From positions 1-52,103 of the forward strand of contig JAJXUF010000013.1 in NCBI GenBank assembly GCA_021783175.1: a stretch of 52,103 nt of DNA, read 5' to 3'. The notes beneath the pieces are model-generated. The model searched no databases. It had not been told where the DNA came from and saw nothing but the letters and a program-made list of their open reading frames with translations. This DNA comes from Pseudomonadota bacterium (lineage in GTDB: Bacteria > Pseudomonadota > Gammaproteobacteria > Acidiferrobacterales > UBA6901). Below, in pieces: positions 27,649 to 37,264 of this stretch. Numbering within the stretch: position 1 is the stretch's first letter; each line of letters starts with the position of its first letter. The translations under genes were made by a program, and so were the position numbers.

Positions 27649-29385
27649 ATGCGCATCCCGATAAGCGAACGGACAACGCTGCCGGAGCTTTTTCTGGCCC
27701 GCGTGCAGTCTTCACCAGATAAACCTGCCTATTGCCAGTATCTTTTTCCTGCGGGCGCGACACAAGTGCCGCAGGATGGTCAATGGCAAGACATGACCTG
27801 GAGCCAGGTCGCGCACGAGATCGGACGTTGGCGCGCGGCTTTGCGCAGCGAAGGCCTCGAGTTCGGGGAGCGCGTAGCGATCTGCATGCGTAACCGTATC
27901 GAGTGGGTGATTTTCGACCAGGCGGCGCTCAGCTTGGGTCTGGTGGTGGTACCGCTGTACTACAATGACCGGCCGGAAAATATGGCTTGGTCTCTGACCG
28001 ATTCCGGGGCACGCCTGCTGCTGCTCGAGGACGGCCTGCTCTGGTCGCGGTTGGGCGATCAGATACAGGGGCTCAAGCGCATAGTGTGCCTCAATGCACT
28101 GCCGCCGGCGGAGCCGCGCGCGGTAACTATGAGTGCCTGGCTGCCTGCGCAGGGCGAATTACTGGATGCGGGTCCGGCACGTGCCGCAGACCTTGCCACA
28201 TTAGTTTATACCTCGGGTACGACGGGACGCCCTAAGGGCGTGATGCTGAGTCACCGAAACATCGTGAGCAATGTCGATGCTAGCCTCAACGCCGTGCCGG
28301 TCGTCGACGACAACGATCGCTTTCTGTCCTTCCTGCCTTTGTCACATACCTTCGAGCGCACGGTGGGGTATTACTTGGCGGTGTGCGCCGGCGCCCACAC
28401 CACGTTTGCCCGCGGCATTGCGGAATTATCGGCAGATCTAATCGCCCAGCGTCCAACGGTCCTGGTTTGCGTGCCGCGCATTTTTGAACGCATCTACGCG
28501 CGCTTGCAGGAAGACTTGCCGCCAAAGTCACTCAAGCGCCGGTTGTTCGACAAGGCGGTTGATGTCGGCTGGCGGCGATTTGCCGGGTGCATGACGGCAG
28601 GGGACAGATGGCTGTGGCCGCTCCTTGATATGCTCGTGGCGCGCAAGCTGCGCCGCCGCCTCGGTGGATGCGTGCGCGTGATTGTCTCAGGTGCTGCCGC
28701 GCTTGCGCCACAGCTTTCTCGCGTATTCATCGGCCTGGGCTTGCCAATTTTGCAGGGCTACGGCCTGACTGAGTTTTCTCCAGTGGCATGCTGCAACCGG
28801 ATGGGCGACAACGACCCTGAATCGGTTGGTAGGCCCCTGACAGGGGTCGAGATCAGAACGCGCAATGGTGGTGAGCTGCTGCTGCGCGGGCCGGAAGTCA
28901 TGCTTGGATACTGGAATAATCCGGCCGCTACAGGGGCGATGATAGACCAGGACGGTTGGCTGCATACCGGAGATCTGGCGCGCATCGAAGGCGGTCGTAT
29001 CTACATCACGGGACGTGCCAAGGAGATTATCGTTCTGAGCAACGGCGAAAAGGTTCCGCCGGCCGACGCGGAACAGGCGATTCTGCTGGATCCGATTTTC
29101 GAGCAGGTGATGGTGGTAGGCGAGGGCCGTGGTCACCTCGGCTTGCTTGTTGTGAGTAAACAGAAAGACGAACGTGCCCTGTGTCTGCGCGCCAATGACC
29201 AGCTCACAGCCTTCCCCGGTTACGCCAAGATTCATCATCTGGCGCGCAGCGAAGAGGCATGGACGGTTGAAAATGGCTTGCTCACGCCGACTCTCAAGCT
29301 CCGTCGCCAAAAGATCGAGGAGCGCTATGCCAAGGAAATCGAAGAAATGTACCGGCGCGAATCGCTATGTCGCCCGATGCCATAG
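27649..29385 (+). CDS. AMP-forming long-chain acyl-CoA synthetase
   Basis: 578-residue adenylate-forming enzyme that activates fatty acids with ATP and CoA. The P-loop YTSGTTGRPKG is at 187-197. Other core motifs are GYGLTEFSP (aromatic and adenine-binding) and HTGDLARIEGGRIYITGRAKE (hinge). The acyl-adenylate Lys is K550 in PTLKLRR. The architecture resembles FadD15-type long-chain ligases more than E. coli FadD. ATG 27649 starts 2 nt after the FadB-type stop; an overlapping TTG at 27643 is also possible. It closes the beta-oxidation cluster and supplies its substrate. Confidence 0.93.
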   Translation: MRIPISERTTLPELFLARVQSSPDKPAYCQYLFPAGATQVPQDGQWQDMTWSQVAHEIGRWRAALRSEGLEFGERVAICMRNRIEWVIFDQAALSLGLVVVPLYYNDRPENMAWSLTDSGARLLLLEDGLLWSRLGDQIQGLKRIVCLNALPPAEPRAVTMSAWLPAQGELLDAGPARAADLATLVYTSGTTGRPKGVMLSHRNIVSNVDASLNAVPVVDDNDRFLSFLPLSHTFERTVGYYLAVCAGAHTTFARGIAELSADLIAQRPTVLVCVPRIFERIYARLQEDLPPKSLKRRLFDKAVDVGWRRFAGCMTAGDRWLWPLLDMLVARKLRRRLGGCVRVIVSGAAALAPQLSRVFIGLGLPILQGYGLTEFSPVACCNRMGDNDPESVGRPLTGVEIRTRNGGELLLRGPEVMLGYWNNPAATGAMIDQDGWLHTGDLARIEGGRIYITGRAKEIIVLSNGEKVPPADAEQAILLDPIFEQVMVVGEGRGHLGLLVVSKQKDERALCLRANDQLTAFPGYAKIHHLARSEEAWTVENGLLTPTLKLRRQKIEERYAKEIEEMYRRESLCRPMP

Positions 29386-29395
29386 CCGCGTGTGT

Positions 29396-29806
29396 CTACT
29401 TCGCTTTCTTTAGCAGGTCGCGAATTTCGGTTAGAAGCTCTGCCTCGGCAGACGGCTTTGCGGGCGCCGCCTGTTCTTTCTTGTGCAGCGCATTGACGCC
29501 CTTTAGCACAATAAAAACCGCTGCCGAAACAATAATGAAGTCGATCATCGAATTGATGAACAAGCCGTAATTGATAGTCGGTGCACCGGCCAGTTTGGCT
29601 GCCGCGACGGTCGGATACTTGGTGTTGCCAAGATTGATAAACAGCCCGCTAAAATCCACGTTCCCCAGGAGCAAGCCCAGAGGCGGCATCATGACGTCCG
29701 CCACGAGAGAGCTCACGATCCTGCCGAAAGCGGCGCCGATGATGATACCCACCGCCATGTCCACCACATTTCCCCGCATAATGAATTTCTTGAAGTCTTC
29801 GAACAT
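29396..29806 (-). CDS. mscL: Large-conductance mechanosensitive channel MscL
   Basis: 136 residues, the usual MscL size. The N-terminal helix ([36 protein letters not shown], quoted in parts: [28 protein letters not shown]) is diagnostic, followed by DVMMPPLG, a periplasmic loop, the second membrane helix and a charged C-terminal bundle. It releases solutes during hypo-osmotic shock. GAGGAGG lies 4 nt before ATG 29806. It converges on the acyl-CoA synthetase gene with only 10 nt between their ends, and no intrinsic terminator is visible there. Confidence 0.97.
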   Translation of the reverse strand: MFEDFKKFIMRGNVVDMAVGIIIGAAFGRIVSSLVADVMMPPLGLLLGNVDFSGLFINLGNTKYPTVAAAKLAGAPTINYGLFINSMIDFIIVSAAVFIVLKGVNALHKKEQAAPAKPSAEAELLTEIRDLLKKAK

Positions 29807-30128
29807 AGATCCTCCTCAGTATCGGTTACCTTGCATAGCGTGAGCGATTGCAGGACTCGTCTTTCCTAAAACAATGGGTTTAGCGCGCCACTGCCGGGCA
29901 ACACCCGGCGCCCAAGTTCGCTCGCCGAATCGTCCGTCGGCGCGTGGTCCAAAGAGAGGCTATTACGCCTGGTCCTACGACCATGGAAGCATTATGAACC
30001 GAGTGCATTGTTCGGGAAATCACCAGTTTTCGGTTTGCTTTCAGATGCCGCGCGAAGCCGGTAAGACGCTGAAAGCAGGGTTTGCCGGACGGCAGCAATG
30101 TCATTGACTCGCTCTACCGGAACCGTCT
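29807..30128. other. 322-nt intergenic stretch, no gene seen
   Basis: Lies between mscL and the end of prmB. It contains short GC hairpins (for example GCCGGG and CCCGGC near 29893-29912), but no reading frame with family resemblance, no tRNA and no RNA motif I can name. It should hold the mscL promoter. Confidence 0.5.
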
Positions 30129-31043
30129 TTAGGCTCGGAATGCGGCACGCTGCGCGTCAAGTTGCTGTGCGTCCAAGAGGAACACACATTCATCGCCAGT
30201 GGCGTTGGTGAGCCACATAAACGGCACGTTCGGGTAGCGCGCTTCGAGCGCGTCGCGGCTGTTACCAACCTCGACGACAAGGAGGCCGCCGGGCGTGAGG
30301 TGGTCTCGTGCCTGCGCCAAAATGCGGCTTACCGCATCCAGCCCATCACTGCCCGAGGCAAGTGCAATCGCCGGCTCGTGCCGGTATTCCGGCGGCAAGT
30401 GATCGAACTCTACGCTGCCAACGTATGGCGGGTTAGTTACGATAAGATCGTAGCGCTCGTTCGTCAGCGAGGAAAACAGATCGGAGCGAAGAAGGCGTAC
30501 CCGCTCCTCCAATCGGTGGTTTGCGATATTAATACGCGCGACCTCGAGCGCATCGGGCGAGATGTCCACGGCGTCGACGCGCGCCGCAGTGAATGTTTTT
30601 GCCAGCGCCACTGCAATGCAGCCGCTACCTGTGCAAAGATCCAGCGCTGCCCGAACCCGATCTTTTTTGATCCACGGCTGGAATTCCTCGAGAATGAACT
30701 CGCCGACGAGCGAGCGCGGAACAATAACGCGCTCGTCAACGTAGAACTGGAGTCCGGCAAACCAGGCTTCATGCAACAAATAGGCAGCCGGCTTGCGGGT
30801 CGCGATACGCGCCTCGATTAGCGCGCGCACGCCGGCCTGTTCGGGCGGGGAAAGCGTGCGATCCAGTTGCGCATCGACTTCCTGCGGCGCAATTCCGATG
30901 GCGCTTCCGGCAAGCCAGGCCGCTTCGTCCAGCGCGTTGTCTGTGCCATGCCCGAACACGAGGTTTGCGTCATCGAGGCAGCGCTCACCCCACAAGATGT
31001 ATTCGCGCAACGTTGATAGCCGTGCTTGTGATTTCGCGTTCAT
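30129..31043 (-). CDS. prmB: Ribosomal protein L3 N5-glutamine methyltransferase PrmB
   Basis: SAM-dependent methyltransferase, 304 residues. The SAM-binding LDLCTGSGCIAVALA and the glutamine-methyltransferase signature NPPY (in IVTNPPYVGS) are visible. PrmB is distinguished from PrmC by EAWFAGLQFYVDERVIVPRS in the N-terminal part, which matches PrmB. It modifies a glutamine of ribosomal protein L3 during 50S assembly. It stands alone on the minus strand. Confidence 0.95.
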   Translation of the reverse strand: MNAKSQARLSTLREYILWGERCLDDANLVFGHGTDNALDEAAWLAGSAIGIAPQEVDAQLDRTLSPPEQAGVRALIEARIATRKPAAYLLHEAWFAGLQFYVDERVIVPRSLVGEFILEEFQPWIKKDRVRAALDLCTGSGCIAVALAKTFTAARVDAVDISPDALEVARINIANHRLEERVRLLRSDLFSSLTNERYDLIVTNPPYVGSVEFDHLPPEYRHEPAIALASGSDGLDAVSRILAQARDHLTPGGLLVVEVGNSRDALEARYPNVPFMWLTNATGDECVFLLDAQQLDAQRAAFRA

Positions 31044-31304
31044 TTATCCGATAGGCTGCAGAACTTGTGCGCAATTCTACGCCATAGCCGAGTGTGTGCG
31101 CACCTCAAGGAATTGCCGGGTGGTTAGTAAGCGGCGCGATCCCACTCGCGTCAGCTGCAGCAATGATGCGTGTGGGAGCATTGCTAGAAGAAGCATATCT
31201 ATGCTGGCCGGAAGGCGGCGTTGTGCGTGTGCGCAAAAACTGGTGAAATTCCGACTTGGTCACAAAGCCTGAGCGGTTTCACACATTGAATTGGAGTTCG
31301 CCGG

Positions 31305-32372
31305 ATGAGCCAGCTATTTTCGCCTTTCAGGCTGCGCAGCCTGGAGTTCAAAAACCGCGTTTTTGTTTCCCCCATGTGCCAGTATTCAGCCCGCGACGGT
31401 TTGGCAACTTCCTGGCACCTTGTGCATCTTGGGAGTCGCGCGATTGGCGGCGCATCCTTAGTGCTGGCCGAGGCTACAGCCGTAAGCGCCGCTGGGCGAA
31501 TTTCGCCACAGGATCTCGGTATTTGGTCTGATGCTCATGCCGAGGCGCTGGTGCCGGTAACGCGCTTCCTGCGTGAACATGGCGCTGTCGCCGGCATTCA
31601 GCTGGCCCATGCGGGCCGCAAGGCTTCAACCGACATGCCATGGCATGGCGGTGGACCGGTGGGTTTGGCGCAGGGTGGCTGGCAGCCGCTCGCGCCAAGT
31701 GCAGTGCCGTTTACGCCAAGATCGCTCATGCCGCGAGCACTCGATCTTGTTGAGATCGACCGCGTGGTCGATGAATTCGTTGCCGCGGCGCAACGCAGTC
31801 TGGCCGCTGGCTTTGAGGTGATTGAGCTGCACATGGCGCACGGCTACTTGCTGCACGAGTTCCTTTCGCCGCTCAGCAACCGACGCGACGACGCGTACGG
31901 TGGCAGCCTTGAGAACCGCATGCGTTTGCCGCTGCGTGTGGCGCGAGCAGTGCGGGACACGCTGCCGGCGGAGCTGCCACTCTTTGTTCGTATATCGGCT
32001 ACCGACTGGTCTGAAGGTGGATGGGAACTCGAGCAGTCGATCGAGTTGGCGCGTCAATTGAAAGACGCAGGTGTCGATCTGGTCGATTGCTCCAGTGGCG
32101 GTTTGATCTCCGACGCCTCCGTTCCCGCAGGTCCGGGGTATCAGGCGCCATTCGCGATGGCGCTGCGGCGCGAGGTCGGTATCGCGACGGGTGCCGTTGG
32201 CCTCATCACCGAGCCTTTTCAAGCCGAACAGATCGTGGCAACCGGTATTGCGGACGCGGTGCTTTTGGCACGCGAACTGCTGCGTGACCCATATTGGCCA
32301 CTGCATGCAGCGCACAAATTGGGGGTCGACGTCGAATGGCCAAGGCAGTACGCGCGCGCCAAACAGCGCTGA
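31305..32372 (+). CDS. NADH:flavin oxidoreductase, Old Yellow Enzyme family (YqjM/XenA-like)
   Basis: FMN-dependent ene-reductase, 355 residues. SPMCQYSA with Cys25 matches the redox-tuning Cys26 of YqjM. HAGRKAS and the substrate-binding His pair in [17 protein letters not shown] are present, followed by [11 protein letters not shown]. Family members reduce activated C=C bonds of enones, nitro compounds and xenobiotics; the physiological substrate is not predictable. GGAG lies shortly before ATG 31305. The next gene overlaps its end by 37 nt, so the two may be co-transcribed. The 261 nt upstream hold no gene I can support. Confidence 0.93.
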   Translation: MSQLFSPFRLRSLEFKNRVFVSPMCQYSARDGLATSWHLVHLGSRAIGGASLVLAEATAVSAAGRISPQDLGIWSDAHAEALVPVTRFLREHGAVAGIQLAHAGRKASTDMPWHGGGPVGLAQGGWQPLAPSAVPFTPRSLMPRALDLVEIDRVVDEFVAAAQRSLAAGFEVIELHMAHGYLLHEFLSPLSNRRDDAYGGSLENRMRLPLRVARAVRDTLPAELPLFVRISATDWSEGGWELEQSIELARQLKDAGVDLVDCSSGGLISDASVPAGPGYQAPFAMALRREVGIATGAVGLITEPFQAEQIVATGIADAVLLARELLRDPYWPLHAAHKLGVDVEWPRQYARAKQR

Positions 32373-33373
32373 AAAAGCGCGTGGCGGCGCACACGCGCGG
32401 GGGCCGATTTCCGTCGGCCGGTGTGGACCCGTTTGACGGAAGAAAAAAGATCCGCATTGGCGTCAGTAGTTGCCTGCTCGGAGAAAAGGTGCGCTTTGAT
32501 GGCAGGGACAAATTCGACTCTTACCTAGTTAGGACTATGGGGCGGTATTTCGATTTCGTTCCGGTATGCCCGGAAGTCGGGATAGGTCTTGGCGTGCCTC
32601 GCATGCCTATACAGCTTGTTGGCACTTCAAAGCCGCCGCGCGCGGTCGGTGTGTACGACCCGACACTGGATGTCACTGACAGACTTTCGGTCTATGCGCG
32701 TCGTATGGCGCGCAAGCTCGCTAAGAACATAAGCGGTTATGTCTTCAAGAGCGGTTCACCCAGCTGCGGGCTACAGGGTGTAGCAATTCACAGTACCGGT
32801 GGTGCGCAAAATGGACGCGGAGTATACGCCGCAGCATTCCTGGCCACATGTTCGCTTGTGCCCGCGGAAGAGGAGGGAGCGCTGGGCGATCCTGAGTTGC
32901 GCGCAAACTTCATCAACCGCGTGATTGCCTATCATCGTTGGCAGCGACTAGTGACGACGCGCTTGACAGCCGCGAAGCTCATAGGCTTCCACAGCGCTCA
33001 CAAGCTCAGCCTGATGGCGCACAGCCAATCGCAATATCGGGCTCTCGGTCGGTTGGTAGCGCAGGCGGGCCGGAGCGAGCTCACCGTCTTGCGGGAAAAA
33101 TACATTCATGGATTCATGCATGCACTGCAACAGCCTGCGACCCGCGCCGGGCACAGTAACGTATTGATGCACCTTATGGGCTATCTAAAGAACGATCTTG
33201 ATGTGAGCGCCAAGCAGGAGCTACTTGCCTTGATACACAACTACCGACAGGGCCGCATTCCGCGCATGCTCCCGCTCGGCGTGTTGCGCCACTACTTTAA
33301 ATGTCACCCGCATCCATATGTTGACGCGCAGGTGTACATGGAAGCGCTGCCGGCAGAACTAATGTCGCGCTAG
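32336..33373 (+). CDS. DUF523-DUF1722 protein (YbgA-like with TudS-like N-domain)
   Basis: 345 residues from ATG 32336. The N-terminal DUF523 domain has three conserved cysteines: C46 (SSCLLG), C78 (PVCPEVGIG) and C144 (GSPSCG). In the thiouracil desulfidase TudS, a DUF523 protein, three cysteines hold a [4Fe-4S] cluster, so a cluster here is plausible. The C-terminal half is DUF1722, as in YbgA ([24 protein letters not shown]). The start is uncertain: GTGs at about 32381 and 32423 are in frame and would remove a basic, poorly conserved leader. The overlap with the OYE gene suggests co-transcription. Confidence 0.85.
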   Translation: MAKAVRARQTALKKRVAAHTRGGRFPSAGVDPFDGRKKIRIGVSSCLLGEKVRFDGRDKFDSYLVRTMGRYFDFVPVCPEVGIGLGVPRMPIQLVGTSKPPRAVGVYDPTLDVTDRLSVYARRMARKLAKNISGYVFKSGSPSCGLQGVAIHSTGGAQNGRGVYAAAFLATCSLVPAEEEGALGDPELRANFINRVIAYHRWQRLVTTRLTAAKLIGFHSAHKLSLMAHSQSQYRALGRLVAQAGRSELTVLREKYIHGFMHALQQPATRAGHSNVLMHLMGYLKNDLDVSAKQELLALIHNYRQGRIPRMLPLGVLRHYFKCHPHPYVDAQVYMEALPAELMSR

Positions 33374-33395
33374 GCGAAACGATCGGCAAACCTGC

Positions 33396-34043
33396 TTACT
33401 TGCGCGCGGACAGGCGTTTGCGAGCCGCGCCTGGGGCGAGCAGCATCGGTTGAAGTTCGCGCCAGACGTTGTCTAGGACGCGAGGTTCCGCCGGAGCCCG
33501 CGGATGCAGACCATCCGATTGCATAAGGTCCGGTTTTAGCGCAACACCTGCTAGCAGGAAAGGAACCAGTGGTAGCTTGTACTCGCGGGCGAGATCGCGA
33601 AAGATCTGGTGAAACTTTTCCGTATACGGTTTGCCGTAATTCGGTGGCAGGTACATTCCCACCAGCAACACGCGCGCACCGTGACGGCGCGCGGTGGAGA
33701 TCATGGCGGCAAGATTAGCGCGCATCTGCGACAGTGCCAGGCCACGCAATCCATCGTTCGCGCCGAGCTCTATAATCACGATCTCCGGCCGATGTCTGTC
33801 CAGCGCAGCAGGTAATCGTTCACGCCCGCTGCTGGTCGTGTCGCCACTGATGCTGGCATTGATTACGCGGTAGGGATAGCCTTGACGTTCAAGCCTTTTC
33901 TGCAGCAGCGATACCCAGTCCGCGCGCAGCTCAATGCCATAGCCGGCGCTAAGACTATCGCCAAGGACTAGGATGGTGCGTAATGCTGCCGGAGCAGGAG
34001 CGGCGAACAGGAGCAGGGTCAATAACAGGAATCGTTTTCTCAT
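33396..34043 (-). CDS. tesA: Acyl-CoA thioesterase I / lysophospholipase L1 TesA (GDSL/SGNH hydrolase)
   Basis: 215-residue periplasmic SGNH hydrolase. A signal peptide covers about residues 1-20. The four blocks are present: GDSLSAGYG with nucleophile S30, SGDTTSSG, GANDGLRG and the catalytic DGLHP. TesA cleaves acyl-CoAs, lysophospholipids and esters. It is divergent from ybbA, as in E. coli, with only 15 bp between the two ATGs. It converges on the YbgA-like gene. Confidence 0.94.
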   Translation of the reverse strand: MRKRFLLLTLLLFAAPAPAALRTILVLGDSLSAGYGIELRADWVSLLQKRLERQGYPYRVINASISGDTTSSGRERLPAALDRHRPEIVIIELGANDGLRGLALSQMRANLAAMISTARRHGARVLLVGMYLPPNYGKPYTEKFHQIFRDLAREYKLPLVPFLLAGVALKPDLMQSDGLHPRAPAEPRVLDNVWRELQPMLLAPGAARKRLSARK

Positions 34044-34058
34044 TCACGGAATTACATC

Positions 34059-34775
34059 ATGTACATGGTACAGGCGCAAAAACTGACCAAACGGCTGCCG
34101 AGTCCGGAGGGAACGCTGACCCTGCTTGAAGAGGTCGATCTCGCGGTTTCCGCGGGCGAGGCGTGTGCCATTGTCGGCGCATCGGGTTCCGGAAAATCGA
34201 CCTTGCTCGGCCTGCTTGCCGGTCTGGATACACCAAGTTCCGGGCGCGTGTGGCTGGATGGTGTCGACCTCTCTACTCTGGATGAGGACGGCCGCGCGCG
34301 CCTTCGCTCCGGGCGGGTCGGCTTCGTTTTCCAGTCCTTTCAATTGCTGGCCAACCTTAGCGCCCTGGAAAACGTCGTGTTGCCGCTGGAACTTGCCGGT
34401 CAGGCGGCGGCGGAGCAGGCGGCGCGCGAGGTGTTGGCACGCGTTGGGCTGGAAAGGCGCCTGCGCCACTACCCCAACCAGCTTTCCGGCGGCGAGCAGC
34501 AGCGGGTTGCAATTGCACGGGCGTTCGCGTCGCGACCCAAAGTGCTGTTTGCTGACGAGCCGACCGGCAATCTCGATCAGGCAACCGGCGAACGCGTCAT
34601 CGAGCTCATTTTTTCGCTTAATCGTGAACGCGCAACGACGCTGATTTTGGTCACTCATGACGAGGCGCTCGCGGCCCATTGCGGACGCCACCTCCATTTG
34701 GATGCCGGTCGACTGTTCGACTCGGCCCAAGGCGGCAAACAGGACGAGGTGGCGGTAATCGGAAAGCGCCCATGA
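34059..34775 (+). CDS. ybbA: ABC transporter ATP-binding protein YbbA
   Basis: LolD/MacB-type ATPase, 238 residues. Walker [10 protein letters not shown] (40-48), signature [15 protein letters not shown] and Walker [13 protein letters not shown] are complete. The gene order (tesA divergent, ybbP following) matches E. coli. The exact transported substrate of YbbA-YbbP is not settled; a role in releasing products linked to TesA has been discussed. ATG 34059 or ATG 34065 may be used. Its stop overlaps the ybbP start as ATGA. Confidence 0.93.
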   Translation: MYMVQAQKLTKRLPSPEGTLTLLEEVDLAVSAGEACAIVGASGSGKSTLLGLLAGLDTPSSGRVWLDGVDLSTLDEDGRARLRSGRVGFVFQSFQLLANLSALENVVLPLELAGQAAAEQAAREVLARVGLERRLRHYPNQLSGGEQQRVAIARAFASRPKVLFADEPTGNLDQATGERVIELIFSLNRERATTLILVTHDEALAAHCGRHLHLDAGRLFDSAQGGKQDEVAVIGKRP

Positions 34776-37264
34776 ACACCTTGCGCCTTTCCATGCTTTC
34801 TCTGCAGCGCGACTGGCGTTCAGGCGAGCTGCGGGTGCTAGCTTTCGCGCTGGTCATCGCCGTGGCGAGCATGACTTCGGTGGCATTCTTTACCGACCGG
34901 ATCCATCAAGTAATGGAGCGCCAAGCTTCGGAGCTGCTCGGCGCGGATCTTGTAGTCGTATCTTCGGGGCCAATCGACAAGCGCATTGCGCGTCAAGCCG
35001 ACGCCCTAGGGCTGAAGACTACGGCCACCGTTTCCTTCCCGAGCGTCGCGCTGGCCGGCGACAAGACCGAGCTGCTTGAAATCAAAGCTGTCGCAGCAGG
35101 CTACCCGCTGCGCGGGACTCTGCGTATCTCTGATATTCCATACGGCAGTGAATCGCCGGCGCACAGTGTTCCAGCGCCGGGGACCGCATGGCTCGAGCCG
35201 CGTGCACTGGCGCCGCTTGGCTTGCGCGTTGGGGATGAGATCATGCTGGGTGCCTCGAAACTGACCGTCGCCAAAGTGCTGAGCTACGAGCCCGATCGAG
35301 GTGGAGATATGTTCAGCATTGCCCCGCGCCTTCTCATGAATCTGAAGGATGTTGCTCAAACACAGCTGATCGGCCCCGGCAGCCGCATCACGTACCGCCT
35401 GCTTGTCGCCGGTTCATCACCAGCGCTCGCGAACTTCCGCCAGTGGCTTAAGCCACAGCTGCAACCCGGTGAACGGCTGCAGGACGTGCGCGACGCGCGA
35501 CCCGAACTTCGTGCCGCCCTCGATCGCGCGGAAAGGTTCCTGAGCCTCGCGGCGCTTGTCAGCGTCGTGCTTGCTGGCGTGGCAGTCGCCACCGCAACGA
35601 GACGCTATGCCCGCCGTCATATGGACGGCACGGCCGTAATGCGCTGCTTTGGCGCCACCCCGTCGCTCGTGGCGCGCCTTTATTTGCTGCAGATGCTGTG
35701 GTTCGGTCTAGCAGTGAGCTTTGCAGGTTGTGTAATCGGGTATTTTTCCCAAGAGGTTCTTGCCTATCTTCTATCGGGCGTAGTGTCCGGCCCTCTGCCC
35801 GCACCCTCGGCCTTTCCCGTTATTACAGGTGTTTCCATTGGGTTGGCGACGCTTTTCGGCTTTGGATTGCCGCCGATTCTGCAGCTAAAGGACGTGCCGC
35901 CAGCGCGTGTTTTGCGGCGCGACCTTGGTCCACTGGCTGGACGCAGCATCACGGTGTACGTGACTGCAATCGTCGTTGTTGCGGCACTCATGTTCTGGCA
36001 GGCGCGCGATGTACGTCTCACGGCCTACCTGCTTGCGGGAGCGACATCAACCGCGGCGGTCCTGGCGGCCATGGCCTTTGTTCTGGTACGCGGACTCAGC
36101 GCGCTGCGTGGACGGGTAGGAGTTTCCTGGCGCTTTGGTCTTAGTAACATTTCTCGACGCGCCGGAGCCAGCGTCGCGCAGGTCGTGGCGTGCGGAATCG
36201 GCATAATGGTGCTTCTCCTTCTTTCGTTGGTGCGTGGTGATCTCCTTTCAGCCTGGGAGCGCAGCTTGCCGCCAGATGCGCCCAATCAATTCGTCATCAA
36301 TGTGCAACCGGATCAGGTGCAGCCGTTGCAACATTTTTTTGCCGACAATGGCCTGGCGCACACGGTGCTTTATCCTATGGTACGCGGTCGCTTGATCGCC
36401 ATTAACGGGCGCGCAGTGCATGCGGCCGACTATCAGGACGAGCGCGCGCAACACTTGGTTGAACGGGAGTTCAATCTTTCCTGGGCGGCACAGCCTCAGT
36501 TAGATAACCGCATCGTTTCCGGAAGCTGGTGGACCAAGGCGCAGTATGGCCAACCGCTAGTTTCGGTGGAAAAGGGGCTGGCCAACACGCTTAACATAAA
36601 ACTCGGTGACACGCTCAGCTATCGGATTGCCGATCGTGATATCACGGTGCGGGTCGCGAGCCTGCGCAGCGTCGAATGGGATTCATTCCGCGTGAATTTT
36701 TTTGTCATCACCCCTCCCGGGTTGCTGGAAACCTATCCGGCAACCTACGTCACGAGTTTTCATCTTTCCCCTACGGCGCGCGGACTGCTTAGCCGGCTAG
36801 TGCAGACGTTTCCCAATCTGACGGTGATTGACGTGGCAGCGCTCATGGCAAAAGTAAGAAGCATTATGCAGCGCGTGGACCTTTCGGTTGAATATGTCTT
36901 TCTTTTCACGCTTCTTGCGGGCCTAACCGTGCTGTACGCCGCCATTCAGGCGACACAAGACGAGCGTCTGCACGAGACCGGGCTGCTACGCACCCTGGGT
37001 GCAAGCCGGCGCCAGCTGTTGCAGGGTTTGGCGGCGGAATTCGTCGTGCTCGGCGTTCTCGCTGGTCTGCTGGCCGCGTTTGCCGCCACGGCCGCTGGAT
37101 ATTTCATGGCCAAGCACCTGTTTCACCTTCACTACCGTCTGGATGCATGGTTGTGGGTCGCCGGCTTTGTCGCCGGCGGAATCGGCGTGGGTGCTTTTGG
37201 CCTGTGGGGTACCCGTTTCGTCTTTTCCCGACCACCTTTGCCTACCTTGCGCCAGTTGTCCTGA
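34772..37264 (+). CDS. ybbP: FtsX-like ABC transporter permease YbbP
   Basis: 830-residue permease with two FtsX-type modules: a membrane helix near residues 20-40, a large extracytoplasmic domain, and groups of helices near 270-480 and 710-820. The C-terminal module begins with YVFLFTLLAGLTVLYAAIQATQDER, a typical FtsX-domain helix (quoted in part), and RLHETGLLRTLGASRRQL, the conserved coupling region. ATG 34772 overlaps the ybbA stop by 4 nt. It forms a mechanotransmission-type exporter with YbbA rather than a classic solute importer. Confidence 0.92.
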   Translation: MNTLRLSMLSLQRDWRSGELRVLAFALVIAVASMTSVAFFTDRIHQVMERQASELLGADLVVVSSGPIDKRIARQADALGLKTTATVSFPSVALAGDKTELLEIKAVAAGYPLRGTLRISDIPYGSESPAHSVPAPGTAWLEPRALAPLGLRVGDEIMLGASKLTVAKVLSYEPDRGGDMFSIAPRLLMNLKDVAQTQLIGPGSRITYRLLVAGSSPALANFRQWLKPQLQPGERLQDVRDARPELRAALDRAERFLSLAALVSVVLAGVAVATATRRYARRHMDGTAVMRCFGATPSLVARLYLLQMLWFGLAVSFAGCVIGYFSQEVLAYLLSGVVSGPLPAPSAFPVITGVSIGLATLFGFGLPPILQLKDVPPARVLRRDLGPLAGRSITVYVTAIVVVAALMFWQARDVRLTAYLLAGATSTAAVLAAMAFVLVRGLSALRGRVGVSWRFGLSNISRRAGASVAQVVACGIGIMVLLLLSLVRGDLLSAWERSLPPDAPNQFVINVQPDQVQPLQHFFADNGLAHTVLYPMVRGRLIAINGRAVHAADYQDERAQHLVEREFNLSWAAQPQLDNRIVSGSWWTKAQYGQPLVSVEKGLANTLNIKLGDTLSYRIADRDITVRVASLRSVEWDSFRVNFFVITPPGLLETYPATYVTSFHLSPTARGLLSRLVQTFPNLTVIDVAALMAKVRSIMQRVDLSVEYVFLFTLLAGLTVLYAAIQATQDERLHETGLLRTLGASRRQLLQGLAAEFVVLGVLAGLLAAFAATAAGYFMAKHLFHLHYRLDAWLWVAGFVAGGIGVGAFGLWGTRFVFSRPPLPTLRQLS

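Noticed and set aside
26837..27763. Long open frame on the minus strand opposite the FadB-type gene
   Set aside because: A shadow of a GC-rich coding region; no family resemblance, and the opposite strand has an unmistakable enzyme.
31626..32315. 229-codon minus-strand frame opposite the OYE-family gene
   Set aside because: No recognisable domain; composition is that of the antisense of the reductase.
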